Positions 17,689 to 26,880 of a stretch of 64,000 bases of DNA are shown one piece after another. The stretch comes from Ruania rhizosphaerae. GTDB lineage: Bacteria; Actinomycetota; Actinomycetes; Actinomycetales; Beutenbergiaceae. Made by a program: the position numbers and the translations under genes. The notes below the pieces were generated by a model. It saw nothing but the letters and a program-made list of their open reading frames with translations, was not told where the DNA came from and did not search any database. The stretch covers positions 62,001 to 126,000 of the forward strand of contig NZ_VSMB01000004.1 in NCBI RefSeq assembly GCF_009805705.1. The letters are read 5' to 3'. The stretch's first letter is position 1. Every line of letters starts with the position of its first letter.

Positions 17689-17710
17689 GACGGACCTTCC
17701 GGAGGATCAC

Positions 17711-19120
17711 ATGTCACAGCACACCCTTCTCCCGCTCGTCGGCGCCGAGACCACGGTCCCGCTGACCGTTCCCCGTGACGGTGCCTCGTCGATCGGCTAC
17801 GCGAACCTCGACTATGCCGCGAGCGCACCGGCGCTGGCAGCTGTGGCGGACGCCGTCGCGCGGGCGTTGCCGCTGTATGCGAGCGTGCATCGTGGGGCCG
17901 GGTACCTCTCGCAGGTCTCGACGGCCCTGTACGAACAGGCTCGCACCGCCGTCGGACGTTTCGTGGGGGCACGGCCCGATGACGTGGTGGTCATCACCCG
18001 CAATACCACCGATTCGCTGAACCTCCTCGGCGGGTGTGTACCCGGGCGGGTGCTGGTGCTCGACATCGAGCACCACGCGAACCTGCTGCCGTGGCAGCGT
18101 CGCGGCGCCGACGTGCTCGACGCGCGCGCCACCGTGGCCGAGACGGTGACGGCACTGCGGGAGGCTCTGACTGCTGGCGACTACGCCCTGGTGGCGATCA
18201 CCGGGGCCTCGAACGTGACCGGTGAGTCGTTGCCGGTGGCCGAGGTGGTGGCAGCCGCGCACGAGGCCGGAACTCGCGTCGTCGTGGACGCCGCCCAGCT
18301 GGCCCCGCACCGGCTGTTCTCGCTGCAGGCCACCGGTGCCGACTACGTGGCCGTCTCGGGCCACAAGCTGTATGCGCCCTACGGCGCCGGTGCGTTGATC
18401 GGGCGCCGGGACTGGCTGGACGTGGGCACGCCGTACCTGGCCGGTGGTGGTGCGGTCTCGAACGTCGCGGTCGAGGAGACCGTGTGGGAACCCGCACCGC
18501 AACGGCACGAGGCCGGCAGCCCGAACGTGATCGGGGCGATCGCCCTCGGTGTGGCCTGCACCCAGCTGGAGGCGGTGGCCGCGCGCCTGGCTGAGCATGA
18601 TTCGGCGCTGCGCGCACGGCTGGTCGACGGGCTGGAGGGGATCGAGGGCGTGCAGGTGCTGCGCCTGTGGCCGGACTCGGCCGAGCCGACCGCGGTGGTC
18701 TCGTTCAGCCTGCCCGGTCATGATGCCGGCCTGGTGGCTGCCTATCTCTCCGCCGAACATGGCATCGGAGTGCGCGACGGCCGGTTCTGTGCCCACCCGC
18801 TGCTCGCTGCACGGGGGCTGGAGGCCGGGCTCCGCGCCAGCATCGGGCTCGGCACCACCTCCGAGCACGTGGACCGGCTCATCGCCGGGATCGAGCAGTA
18901 CCTGACCACCGGTGCCCGCGCCTCCTACGAGGTGGTGGGCGGCCGGTGGCAGCCGCAGGACGACCAGCGTGAACTGCCGGAGGCGATCGGGCTGCTGCAG
19001 GATCTGCATGCGGAGGCGGATGCGCCGTCGGTGCTCGCGACCGCGGCAGCCGGCGCAGGGTGCGGCCCGGCTCCCAGCACCGCACCGACGGTGGCGCAGG
19101 TCCTGGCCGGCACGCACTGA
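17711..19120 (+). CDS. Class V aminotransferase, cysteine-desulfurase-like
   Basis: A 469-residue PLP enzyme. The PLP lysine is in AVSGHKLYAPYGAGALIG; other class V motifs are NLDYAASAP, VITRNTTDSLNLL, HHANLLPWQ and VVVDAAQLAPH. The C-terminal 70 residues form an extra tail after the catalytic domain. Family members remove sulfur from cysteine or act on related substrates. The gene stands alone behind a SAM-IV-type riboswitch, which ties it to sulfur amino-acid balance; no iron-sulfur assembly partner (IscU/SufU) is adjacent. The exact substrate is uncertain. Confidence 0.9.
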   Translation: MSQHTLLPLVGAETTVPLTVPRDGASSIGYANLDYAASAPALAAVADAVARALPLYASVHRGAGYLSQVSTALYEQARTAVGRFVGARPDDVVVITRNTTDSLNLLGGCVPGRVLVLDIEHHANLLPWQRRGADVLDARATVAETVTALREALTAGDYALVAITGASNVTGESLPVAEVVAAAHEAGTRVVVDAAQLAPHRLFSLQATGADYVAVSGHKLYAPYGAGALIGRRDWLDVGTPYLAGGGAVSNVAVEETVWEPAPQRHEAGSPNVIGAIALGVACTQLEAVAARLAEHDSALRARLVDGLEGIEGVQVLRLWPDSAEPTAVVSFSLPGHDAGLVAAYLSAEHGIGVRDGRFCAHPLLAARGLEAGLRASIGLGTTSEHVDRLIAGIEQYLTTGARASYEVVGGRWQPQDDQRELPEAIGLLQDLHAEADAPSVLATAAAGAGCGPAPSTAPTVAQVLAGTH

Positions 19121-19169
19121 GCCCAGCCCCAGCAGCGGCCGGGTCGAACGTCACCCGTAGTCTCGGTGC

Positions 19170-20135
19170 ATGACGACGGACGTTCTGGGACACCCCTGGC
19201 AGCAGGAGACGCTGCGGCTGCGGCCAGATGCGGCGGGCGAACCCGTCGCGACCCTGGTCAGCGCCACGGCACCCATCGACGTTGCTGATCCGGCCGCGGC
19301 AGCGACACCCTCACCGGCCGTGCTCTACGTGCACGGCTTCACCGACTATTTCTTCCAGACCGAACACGCCCAGGCGTGGCTGGACGCCGGGTACGACTTC
19401 TACGCTTTGGACCTGCGTGACTGCGGCCGGTCGATCCGCCCCGGCCGCACACCGAGTTTCGTGGCGGACCTGGGCACCTACGACGAGGAGATCGGTCTCG
19501 CACTCGCTCGGGTGCGTGCGGCCGGCGCGCAGCAGGTGGTGCTGCTCGGGCATTCCACCGGCGGGTTGATCACCTCCCTGTACGCCTCCGACCACCCCGG
19601 AGCCGTGGACGCCGTGGTGCTCAACAGCCCCTGGTTCGATCTCAACTCCTCCTGGATGAACCGGGTGATCGCCACCCGGGTCATCGACGTGCTCGGCGCC
19701 CGCTTCCCGATGCTGCAGGTGAGCACCCTGGGCGAGCCGTACGGGCGCAGCCTGCACACCTCCACCGGCGGCGATTGGGACTACGACCTGGCATGGAAGC
19801 CGATCGAGGATGTCCCGGTTCACGCCGGCTGGTTGCGGGCGGTACGGCGCGGGCACGCCCGGGTCGCGCACGGCCTGGACATCCAGGCGCCGGTCCTGGT
19901 GTGCACCTCGGGGCGCAGCGGGCACCCCGGCCACCCCTCTCCGGAGGATCTCGCCGGCGCCGACTGCGTGCTGAACGTGGCGCACATGTGGGCGCGCGCA
20001 CCCAGGCTCGGAGCGGATGTAACCGTGCGCCGGTTCGAGGGCGGCCGGCACGATCTGGCGCTGTCCTCAGCCCGCGTCCGCCACGCCTATGCGCAGGACG
20101 TCATATCCTGGCTCGCCGCCCGGATGGACCGCTGA
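19170..20135 (+). CDS. Alpha/beta hydrolase (serine aminopeptidase S33 type)
   Basis: A 321-residue hydrolase. YVHGFTDYF forms the oxyanion region, the nucleophile elbow is GHSTGG (Ser at about residue 130), and the C-terminal His is in EGGRHDLAL. It belongs with lysophospholipase/S33-like enzymes. The ATG at 19170 has a TAGTCT box at 19158-19163, 6 nt upstream, so a leaderless start is likely. The stop is 34 bp before the next gene. Substrate unknown. Confidence 0.9.
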   Translation: MTTDVLGHPWQQETLRLRPDAAGEPVATLVSATAPIDVADPAAAATPSPAVLYVHGFTDYFFQTEHAQAWLDAGYDFYALDLRDCGRSIRPGRTPSFVADLGTYDEEIGLALARVRAAGAQQVVLLGHSTGGLITSLYASDHPGAVDAVVLNSPWFDLNSSWMNRVIATRVIDVLGARFPMLQVSTLGEPYGRSLHTSTGGDWDYDLAWKPIEDVPVHAGWLRAVRRGHARVAHGLDIQAPVLVCTSGRSGHPGHPSPEDLAGADCVLNVAHMWARAPRLGADVTVRRFEGGRHDLALSSARVRHAYAQDVISWLAARMDR

Positions 20136-20169
20136 CGGCGCAGGGTCACCCACTCGCTATCGTCACCCC

Positions 20170-21486
20170 ATGAGCAACCCGCCGCAGGAGGAGACAGCCG
20201 TGGTCGCCCACGCCGGGGACCCGTTCTCGTTCCGGGCGCTCGCGGTGGAGCTGGTCGCCCTGCTGGTCACCACGGCGCGCCTGCTGCGCACACACTGGTT
20301 CGCCGTCCTGGTCCTGGCCCTGGTCGGCGTGACCGCGCACCTGTACCTGCAGGACCTGTCCATCCTGGCCGGACGGCTCGGTGCGGTCCCGGGACTCCTC
20401 ACCCTGACGCTGGTGCCGTTCGCCACCTTGCTGACGACGGTCGCGATCCTCCTGGTGCTGCGCCGCCGGGCCCGTTCTCGCAGCATGGCGCGGGACCTCA
20501 TCGCGGCACTCGGCAGCGTGCTCGTGCCATTCCTGGTGGTGTACGAGAGCGGCGGCGGACTCACCGAGGATCGCCGCGTGTACGCCCTGGCGGGCGTGTG
20601 GGATGACATCGGCCGGATGGACATCGACGACGTCGACGGGACGACCCGCCTGGCGGAAGCCACCTCGCCGCTCGTACTCGCCTTCGTGGCCATCGCCTTG
20701 GTGCTGCGACGTCTCGGCTCGCAGGTAGTCGAGCGCGATTCACTCTGGCCGGACCAGGACGCACCGGTCCGGATGGGACTGCGGGTCGTCGTCGGGTACT
20801 TCGAGCTCGTCTGGATCGTGCTCGGTGCCTCCGTGGTCACCTACGCGATGGGCGAAGCACGCGGCTGGTGGCACGCACGGGTGATCGCGCGGGCGTTCGC
20901 CGCCTGGTGGGACTCGGTGGCTCTCTCGCTACCCAGCCTGGGTGGCGCAGTTTCCTGGCTCGTGGCGGCCGGCGGGGTACTCCTCGCGGGGGCCATCACC
21001 GCCGTCGTGGTCCCGTTGGCGTGGCTGACGATCGGGCTGGTGATCTACGGCATCCGCACCTCCGAGCTGGTCAGCATGGCGGACGTCTCAGCACGAGCGC
21101 CGTTCGCGCAGCGGATCGCTTCCCGGGTGGAGGACCCGAGGGTGGCACGCGCATGGACGAGGATCAGTCAGCCGCAGGGGCGGTTCGGGATGCTCATCGG
21201 CGGCCTCGGCCTGATGATCCGCTCCGGGTGGGCACCCCTGGGGGCGTACTGCCTGCTGTACCTGCTGCTGACGTTCGTCCCCTACCTCGTGTGGGGCGTG
21301 TTCCGGGCGATCACGTCGTGGCTCGACGCCGTCGCATGGAACGCATGGTGGGCGCCGCTGACGGCCGCCTCCGACATCCTCGTCATGGCACTCACGGCCA
21401 CACTGCTCGCGGCGACAGCCGACCGGCTGCTGGCGCGGCTCGGGGCACCCACGGCATTGCGCTTGCAAGAGCGCCCGGTCCGCTGA
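20170..21486 (+). CDS. Multi-spanning membrane protein of unknown function
   Basis: A 438-residue protein with about eight predicted membrane segments, for example THWFAVLVLALVGVTAH, GLLTLTLVPFATLLTTVAIL, VSWLVAAGGVLLAGAITAVV and WAPLGAYCLLYLLLTFVPYL. The family is not recognised. ATG 20170 is preferred to the frame open from 20089 because TATCGT at 20158-20163 lies 6 nt upstream, a leaderless start. It converges on a three-gene secreted-protein operon and may act with those proteins; this is inference from position. Confidence 0.8.
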   Translation: MSNPPQEETAVVAHAGDPFSFRALAVELVALLVTTARLLRTHWFAVLVLALVGVTAHLYLQDLSILAGRLGAVPGLLTLTLVPFATLLTTVAILLVLRRRARSRSMARDLIAALGSVLVPFLVVYESGGGLTEDRRVYALAGVWDDIGRMDIDDVDGTTRLAEATSPLVLAFVAIALVLRRLGSQVVERDSLWPDQDAPVRMGLRVVVGYFELVWIVLGASVVTYAMGEARGWWHARVIARAFAAWWDSVALSLPSLGGAVSWLVAAGGVLLAGAITAVVVPLAWLTIGLVIYGIRTSELVSMADVSARAPFAQRIASRVEDPRVARAWTRISQPQGRFGMLIGGLGLMIRSGWAPLGAYCLLYLLLTFVPYLVWGVFRAITSWLDAVAWNAWWAPLTAASDILVMALTATLLAATADRLLARLGAPTALRLQERPVR

Positions 21487-21494
21487 GCGGCGAG

Positions 21495-22049
21495 CTACTG
21501 CTCCACCTCGAGCCGGATGTACTCCGGGTAGCGGACCACTTCCTCAATCCGGACCGCTGCGGGTTCGGCATCCTCGGGCAGCAGCACCAGTAGGTGCTGA
21601 ACCTCGGGGATCGGGTCCTCCCCCGGCTCCGGTGCGGATACAGTCAGTGACCACTCGTAGTCGTCGGAGCTGAGCGGAACGTTCTGGCCCGCCTCGAACA
21701 ACCTGCCGTCGGCAGACTCCACGAGCGTGGTCACGAGGGAGTACTCATCCTGCGTCGTGGTCACCGCCAACGAGATACGCCACGGCTGGAACCCCTCGGG
21801 CGGAGACCAGACCGTGTCCCACTCGAGCACACGAGCGGCGGGTTCGAGCGCCACCAGCTCGACCTGGACGCCGTCGAGGGACTCCCCCGCACCGAGCGCC
21901 GCATGTGGACCGCTGGGCCACCATGACTCGCGCGCGTCCCGGGTCACCTGCCACCCGAGGGCAACGAGCGAGATCAGGGCGACGAGCGTCAGCACCAGGG
22001 TGCGGCGCCTCCCCCGCAGACCGGCTGTGCCGGCGGATGCGCCGGTCAC
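21495..22049 (-). CDS. Membrane-anchored protein, third gene of a secreted-protein trio
   Basis: A 184-residue protein with one N-terminal membrane segment (about residues 17-34) followed by an extracytoplasmic beta-rich domain. It is shaped like the two genes upstream and probably is a distant paralogue. The GTG start overlaps the preceding stop (GTGA). Function unknown. Confidence 0.72.
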   Translation of the reverse strand: MTGASAGTAGLRGRRRTLVLTLVALISLVALGWQVTRDARESWWPSGPHAALGAGESLDGVQVELVALEPAARVLEWDTVWSPPEGFQPWRISLAVTTTQDEYSLVTTLVESADGRLFEAGQNVPLSSDDYEWSLTVSAPEPGEDPIPEVQHLLVLLPEDAEPAAVRIEEVVRYPEYIRLEVEQ

Positions 22050-22606
22050 CGTTCCCCCTCACCGAGCAGCTCGGGCTCGTCGAGGATCACGCGATCGGCC
22101 GAGATCTCCTCGAGCGAGATCGTCGTGACGCCGTAGCCCACGGGAACGTCCTCGGCCACCGTGCGTGGGTAGGCCCACACGTACAGCGTGAGGTCCCCGA
22201 GCGCATCGGCCGCCACCTCGAACGCGACCTCGCCCCGTGTCCAGGTGTCCGGAGCGACCCGCCAATCGGACACCGGTGAGCGGCTCGAGATCGAATAGGT
22301 GCGACCCTCGGAGTCCCGGAGCCCGAGATTGGGCGAGTAGGCCGGCTCGCGTGTGGTGGCGGCCGAGTAGTCGACGATCACCCATATCCCGCTGGTCTGC
22401 AGCGGCACGCCGTCATCGTCGAGGGTCTGAGCCGCGCGCACGTCGTGCACGTGCACCTGAAACTCGCCGATACGCACATCCTCCCCGAGCGCAAAACGCG
22501 TCGACACCGATCCGGACGGTTCGGTCCGGTCGGTCAGGGCGTTGACTCCGACCCCGGCGGCAAGGACAAGGAGGACGCCGAGCAACAGCGAGAGCCGCGG
22601 TCGCAT
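22046..22606 (-). CDS. Secreted DUF4352-like protein, second gene of the trio
   Basis: A 186-residue protein with an N-terminal signal anchor (LSLLLGVLLVLAAGVGVNAL) and an extracytoplasmic immunoglobulin-like domain of the DUF4352 type (GEDVRIGEFQVHVHDVRAA … IWVIVDYSAATTRE … GEVAFEVAADAL). The start overlaps the previous stop (TGATG). Such domains are often surface proteins without enzymatic activity. Confidence 0.72.
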   Translation of the reverse strand: MRPRLSLLLGVLLVLAAGVGVNALTDRTEPSGSVSTRFALGEDVRIGEFQVHVHDVRAAQTLDDDGVPLQTSGIWVIVDYSAATTREPAYSPNLGLRDSEGRTYSISSRSPVSDWRVAPDTWTRGEVAFEVAADALGDLTLYVWAYPRTVAEDVPVGYGVTTISLEEISADRVILDEPELLGEGER

Positions 22607-23244
22607 CAGTCCTCCTCATCCACGAGCGTGGGCGGCACATCCGTGACGGGCACCTCGACCACGCCCAGCAGCGGCTCGACCTGCCACAAGATGCTGCCAG
22701 GGTCGAGCATGCTCTCCTGCGCCAGCACGGGATAGAGCTCGACCTCCACCGACTGGGCGGCGGGTGAGCCCGCAAGCGGCCACAGCATCGCGACCTCGTG
22801 CGGCACATCCGGGGAAAGCGTGACCAAGAACGACTCGTCGCTGACCACCACCGTGGTCCGGGGATGCTCCTGCAGCGGGTCCAGTCCCGGCACCCGGAGC
22901 AGGTCGCGGCTGAGGATCACCTCCTCATCCCCCCGGTTGACCACCTCGACCACCACGCCGAGCCATGCCGACGCCTCCTCGGGGAGCGCGTGGGTCTGGA
23001 CCTCGGCGGAGAGGAACGTCGATCGCACCTCCACCTCCACCTGGCCCAGGTCGAGTCTCTGCCCGACGGCGTAGCGTTGCGCCTGCACGTCATCGGCCGT
23101 GGCGAAGCCGCCCACGGCTGCGATGGCCACCGGTGCCAGCAGCACACCTGCGACCACCCCTGCCCCGATCTGCCGCCACCGGCCGGCACCGATCCACACC
23201 CACGCGCGCCGGAGGGCGGTGCGCACGGACCGGCGGGAGCTCAT
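22606..23244 (-). CDS. Secreted DUF4352-like protein, first gene of the trio
   Basis: A 212-residue protein with a basic N-terminus, a membrane segment at about residues 26-46 and an extracytoplasmic domain (GQVEVEVRSTFLSAEVQ … AWLGVVVEVVNRGDEEV) like that of the next gene. ATG 23244 is supported by TACTGT on the minus strand at 23256-23251, 6 nt upstream, a leaderless start; the open frame to 23859 crosses the lsr2 gene and is not used. The three genes overlap and form one operon. Confidence 0.75.
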   Translation of the reverse strand: MSSRRSVRTALRRAWVWIGAGRWRQIGAGVVAGVLLAPVAIAAVGGFATADDVQAQRYAVGQRLDLGQVEVEVRSTFLSAEVQTHALPEEASAWLGVVVEVVNRGDEEVILSRDLLRVPGLDPLQEHPRTTVVVSDESFLVTLSPDVPHEVAMLWPLAGSPAAQSVEVELYPVLAQESMLDPGSILWQVEPLLGVVEVPVTDVPPTLVDEED

Positions 23245-23326
23245 GGCGCCACAGTAGCGACCGCCGTCGGCGGAACGTGCCATGGCACCGCCTACGATGG
23301 GTCCGACCCCCAACTCAGGAGACCAA

Positions 23327-23653
23327 GTGGCCACCAGGACGATCATCGACCTGACCGACGACCTCGACGGCACCGAGGCACAGCACACGGTGCGGTTCTC
23401 CCTCGAGGACGCCGTGTACGAGATCGACCTCAACGGCGCCAACCGTGACAAGCTCGTTCGTGCTCTGGCCCCGTTCGCGGCCGCGGCTCGCCGGGTGCGC
23501 GGGGGTGTCGCCGATACCGGATCCGTGCGCGATGAGACGCCCGTCGATACCCGGGCTGTCCGCGAATGGGCCCGGGCACGCGGCATCGAGGTGCCCGCGA
23601 AGAAGCGCGTCCCGACCACGGTGATCGAACAGTTCCGCGCCGCCGGGAACTGA
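23327..23653 (+). CDS. lsr2: Lsr2-family nucleoid-associated protein with atypical AT-hook
   Basis: A 108-residue Lsr2 protein: N-terminal dimerisation domain (IIDLTDDLDGTEA … VYEIDLNGANRDKL) and C-terminal DNA-binding domain (VREWARARGIEV … VPTTVIEQFRAA). Lsr2 silences AT-rich foreign DNA in actinobacteria. The residues that normally read RGR in the DNA-binding loop are KKR here (VPAKKRVPTT), which is unusual. GTG 23327 follows CAGGAGACCAA, a good ribosome binding site; a TACGAT box lies near 23292. Confidence 0.93.
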   Translation: MATRTIIDLTDDLDGTEAQHTVRFSLEDAVYEIDLNGANRDKLVRALAPFAAAARRVRGGVADTGSVRDETPVDTRAVREWARARGIEVPAKKRVPTTVIEQFRAAGN

Positions 23654-23686
23654 CCTTTCGCCCGCAGATGCCACGTCTGTGGTGGG

Positions 23687-24649
23687 ATGTCTTTCGTGGA
23701 CCTCATCACGATTGCTGCCTGGGTCGCCGTCATCCTGTTCGTCGGAGCCAGCTGGTTCGGGATCTCCCTGCTGTACCGCCGCGCCGGTGAGCGCGGTGAA
23801 CGTAAGCGGGCCGAGCGTGCAGTGGTCAAGGAGTTCAAGAACGGCGCACACACCGTCACCTTCCAGTGGGGTCCAGATGCGATCTCTCAGGACCCCACCG
23901 GCTGGCTGCTGGTGGCCAGCGGGCATCATGCGGTGGCAGCGAGTCAGCCGCTGGACGTGTTCGGTTACCCGGGGCCGGGCGAGGGGGCCCGGATCCTCGC
24001 CGAGTCGTGGGACGTGCACTCCCGTACCGACCTGGTGGCGCAGATCCTCAGCCTGCTGACGTCCGGGCACCGCGCCTCCTTCGACGCCGAACGTGCGCAC
24101 TGGCACTCTCTCGACCAGGCCGGGCAGCGCCAGCTCCGCAAGGATCTCGCCAGGGCGGCCATGACCTCGCCCACCGCCCGCGAGGAGTACCTGCGCTTCG
24201 AACGGATCCGCACCGATGCGCAGGGGGCGCGGTCGATCGACTTCCTCGCCTGGGACCTGGACCGGGTCATTCTGCTCGCTCGCGCCGGGGTCGGAGCCGG
24301 GTATCTCAGCGAACCCGAAGGGCGAGACTTGGCGCTCGCAGCCGCGGCCGGCCTGCGCTCGCGCTACCGGGGCTGGGATGAGCTGAACGCCTCCTTCACC
24401 CGCGGCCGCTGGTACTGGCGCAGCATGGACGGCGTGGAGGAGGCCTCCGCGGCCGAGCATGACCGCCAGTTCACCCGGGCGGCCGCCCCGATGTGGAATC
24501 TGGTGCCGTGGGAGGCAGCGCTGCCTGCTCCCACCTTCGTCGTCCTCGACGGTCTGCCACCGCAGCTGGTGGCCTTCCTCGCCGAGCAGCACCTGGATCA
24601 GCCGTGGCAGGCCGGACTCCGGTCGGCCGTCCAGGCACGCCTGACGTAG
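23687..24649 (+). CDS. DUF1266 protein with N-terminal membrane anchor
   Basis: A 320-residue protein with one N-terminal membrane segment (about residues 4-27) and a cytoplasmic DUF1266 domain with the pattern DFLAWDLDRVILLARAGVGAGYLSEPEG and a final W-rich part (RGRWYWRS). Function unknown. It lies between lsr2 and the TRIC channel with short gaps; the TRIC GTG follows 7 bp after its stop. Confidence 0.78.
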   Translation: MSFVDLITIAAWVAVILFVGASWFGISLLYRRAGERGERKRAERAVVKEFKNGAHTVTFQWGPDAISQDPTGWLLVASGHHAVAASQPLDVFGYPGPGEGARILAESWDVHSRTDLVAQILSLLTSGHRASFDAERAHWHSLDQAGQRQLRKDLARAAMTSPTAREEYLRFERIRTDAQGARSIDFLAWDLDRVILLARAGVGAGYLSEPEGRDLALAAAAGLRSRYRGWDELNASFTRGRWYWRSMDGVEEASAAEHDRQFTRAAAPMWNLVPWEAALPAPTFVVLDGLPPQLVAFLAEQHLDQPWQAGLRSAVQARLT

Positions 24650-24656
24650 GGGTGAC

Positions 24657-25343
24657 GTGGATCCTGAGGCGGTCATCCGCTGGCTGGACCTGACCGGGGT
24701 CCTGTTCAACGCGATCCTGGGTGGCGTCGTCGCCCGGGCGCACCGGCTTGATCCGATCGGATTCGCCGTACTGGCGATCCTCTCCGGCCTCGGGGGTGGA
24801 CTCATCCGGGACACCCTGCTGCAGGCCGGTCCGCCGGTGGCGCTGACGGACAACGCCTACGTCCTGACAGCCCTCGCGGGTGCCGTGATCGCGTTCGCCG
24901 TGCGACTCGAAGGGCGCATCTGGGACCGGGCATTCCCACCGATCGACGCCCTTGCCCTGGGCCTGTGGGCCGCCGTGGGCGCTCAGAAGACGCTCGCGGT
25001 GGGCCTGGGGCCGCTGGCCGCCGTGATGCTCGGGGTGGTCACCGCCGTCGGCGGTGGGTTCGTGCGGGACGTGGTGATGCGCCAGGTCCCACGCATCTTG
25101 GGGCGTTCCACCCTCTATGCCACCTGCGCACTCGCCGCCGCCGTCCTGGCCACCGGTCTCACCCTGCTGGGCGCGAGCACGATCGGCAGCCTGGCCGGGG
25201 CCGCGCTCGGCGCCGTGCTGTGCCTGCTCGCACAGTGGCGCGGCTGGGTGCTCCCGGAGTCGGTCGGGTGGAAACCACCGCGTCCCAGCTTCCACCGCCT
25301 GCGCAAACTCGCGCGCCGGGCAGCCCGGCGACGGCAACAGTAG
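24657..25343 (+). CDS. TRIC-type cation channel family protein (UPF0126)
   Basis: A 228-residue membrane protein with about seven TM segments and two tandem halves, each marked by a GGG(L/F)(I/V)RD motif: LGGGLIRDTLLQ (about residues 44-55) and VGGGFVRDVVMR (about 120-131). This is the bacterial TRIC/YadS family of trimeric monovalent-cation channels. It starts with GTG 7 bp after the DUF1266 stop, so the two are likely cotranscribed. Direction and ion are inferred from the family. Confidence 0.92.
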   Translation: MDPEAVIRWLDLTGVLFNAILGGVVARAHRLDPIGFAVLAILSGLGGGLIRDTLLQAGPPVALTDNAYVLTALAGAVIAFAVRLEGRIWDRAFPPIDALALGLWAAVGAQKTLAVGLGPLAAVMLGVVTAVGGGFVRDVVMRQVPRILGRSTLYATCALAAAVLATGLTLLGASTIGSLAGAALGAVLCLLAQWRGWVLPESVGWKPPRPSFHRLRKLARRAARRRQQ

Positions 25344-25469
25344 ATAACAATCCGGACACATTGCTGCCGGCTATAGGTCGCTGACCTGCGGCGATGTCGA
25401 TCGACGACCGAAGACGCGACGGCACGGGGTTGACGACCTCACATCGATCACCGCACGATGACACACGAG

Positions 25470-25507
25470 TGGGAGCGCTTCCACGTTTGGGGGTGGGAGC
25501 GCTACCA
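25470..25507. promoter_or_regulatory. Two LacI-type operators before the beta-glucoside operon
   Basis: TGGGAGCGCTTCCA at 25470-25483 and TGGGAGCGCTACCA at 25494-25507 are near-palindromes centred on AGCGCT, the core of LacI/GalR-family operators, 24 bp apart. They lie 36-73 bp upstream of the binding-protein gene, where binding would block transcription. The LacI-family regulator at the end of the operon (30692) is the likely ligand. Confidence 0.85.
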
Positions 25508-25542
25508 CGGCCACCGAAGTCCGCACAGACAAGGACGTCATC

Positions 25543-26874
25543 ATGACCACTCGCACGAGAATCTTCTGGGCTACGACCAGCATCGCGGCGATGACCGCGC
25601 TTGCCGCCTGCGGAGGAGGTGACAGCGGGAGCGATTCCGAGGACACCGGCACCACCGGCTCCGGGGACGGCGGGGAGGAGATCACTCTGACCGTCGCCAC
25701 CTTCAACCAGTTCGGCTACACCGACGAGATGCTCGACCGCTACGAGGAGGAGCACCCCGGGATCACGGTGGAGTTGACCACGGCCGACTCCTCCGAGGAC
25801 GCCCGCACCAACCTCACCACCAAGATCGCCGCTGGCGGGGAAGGCCTGGCCGACATCGAGGGCATCGAGGTCGACTGGTTGCCCGAGCTGATGCAGTACC
25901 CGGACCTGTTCACCGATCTCTCCGACCCCGAGCTCGAGGGCCGGTGGGTCGACTGGAAGGTCGCCCAGGCCACCACCCCGGACGGCCGCTTGCTCGGTTA
26001 TGGCACCGACATCGGCCCGGAGGGCATCTGCTATCGGCAGGATCTCTTCGAAGCCGCGGGTCTGCCCACCGACCCGGCCGAGGTGGCCGAGCTGCTCGGT
26101 GGCGACGACGCGACCTGGGAGGACTACTTCGCAGCCGGGCGCGACTTCGTCGCCAACTCCGACGCGGCCTGGTACGACGGCGCCCAGGCCACCTACCAGG
26201 GCATGGTCAACCAGCTCGAATCCGCCTATGAGGACGCCGGTACCGGTGACGCTCTCGACCTGTCCACCAACACCGCCGTCCGCGACCTCTACGACCAGGT
26301 CCTCTCCGCATCCGTCGACGACGGTCTCTCGGCCGGCCTGGAGCAGTGGAGCGCCGACTGGGACGCCGCGTTCCAGAACGACGGTTTCGCCACCATGCTC
26401 TGCCCGGCGTGGATGACCGGTCCGGTCGAGGAGCGCGCCGGCGGCGTGGACGGATGGAACCTCGCCGACGTCTTCCCCGGTGGAGGCGGGAACTGGGGCG
26501 GATCGTTCCTGACCGTGCCCGCCTCGGGTGCGAACACCGAGGCCGCGACCGAGCTCGCCGCCTGGCTCACTCACCCGGAGCAGCAGACCGAGGCGTTCGG
26601 CAACGCCGGAACCTTCCCCTCCCAGATCGAGGCCCAGGCCTCCGATGAGGTCCAGTCCGCAACGAACGAGTTCTTCAACGACGCCCCGATCGGGGAGATC
26701 TTCACCTCCCGCGCCGAGGCAATCGATGTGGTGCCGTTCAAGGGAGCGAACTACTTCTCCATCCACCAGGCCGTGCAGAACGCGGTGCTGCGAGTGGACG
26801 TGACCGGTGAACAGGACGCCGATTCCAGCTGGGAGAGCGCAGTCGAGGAGTTCAACGGCCTCGGCCTGATGTGA
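25543..26874 (+). CDS. Sugar ABC transporter substrate-binding lipoprotein
   Basis: A 443-residue family 1 solute-binding protein. The lipobox is LAACGG with Cys at about residue 24, followed by a Gly/Ser/Asp linker and the periplasmic-binding fold (LTVATFNQFGYTDEMLDRYEEEHPGI). It delivers an oligosaccharide, by context a beta-glucoside such as cellobiose, to the two permeases downstream. A perfect 17-bp hairpin follows its stop. The ATPase subunit is not in the operon; a shared MsiK-type ATPase elsewhere is expected. Confidence 0.93.
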   Translation: MTTRTRIFWATTSIAAMTALAACGGGDSGSDSEDTGTTGSGDGGEEITLTVATFNQFGYTDEMLDRYEEEHPGITVELTTADSSEDARTNLTTKIAAGGEGLADIEGIEVDWLPELMQYPDLFTDLSDPELEGRWVDWKVAQATTPDGRLLGYGTDIGPEGICYRQDLFEAAGLPTDPAEVAELLGGDDATWEDYFAAGRDFVANSDAAWYDGAQATYQGMVNQLESAYEDAGTGDALDLSTNTAVRDLYDQVLSASVDDGLSAGLEQWSADWDAAFQNDGFATMLCPAWMTGPVEERAGGVDGWNLADVFPGGGGNWGGSFLTVPASGANTEAATELAAWLTHPEQQTEAFGNAGTFPSQIEAQASDEVQSATNEFFNDAPIGEIFTSRAEAIDVVPFKGANYFSIHQAVQNAVLRVDVTGEQDADSSWESAVEEFNGLGLM

Positions 26875-26880
26875 CACGCA

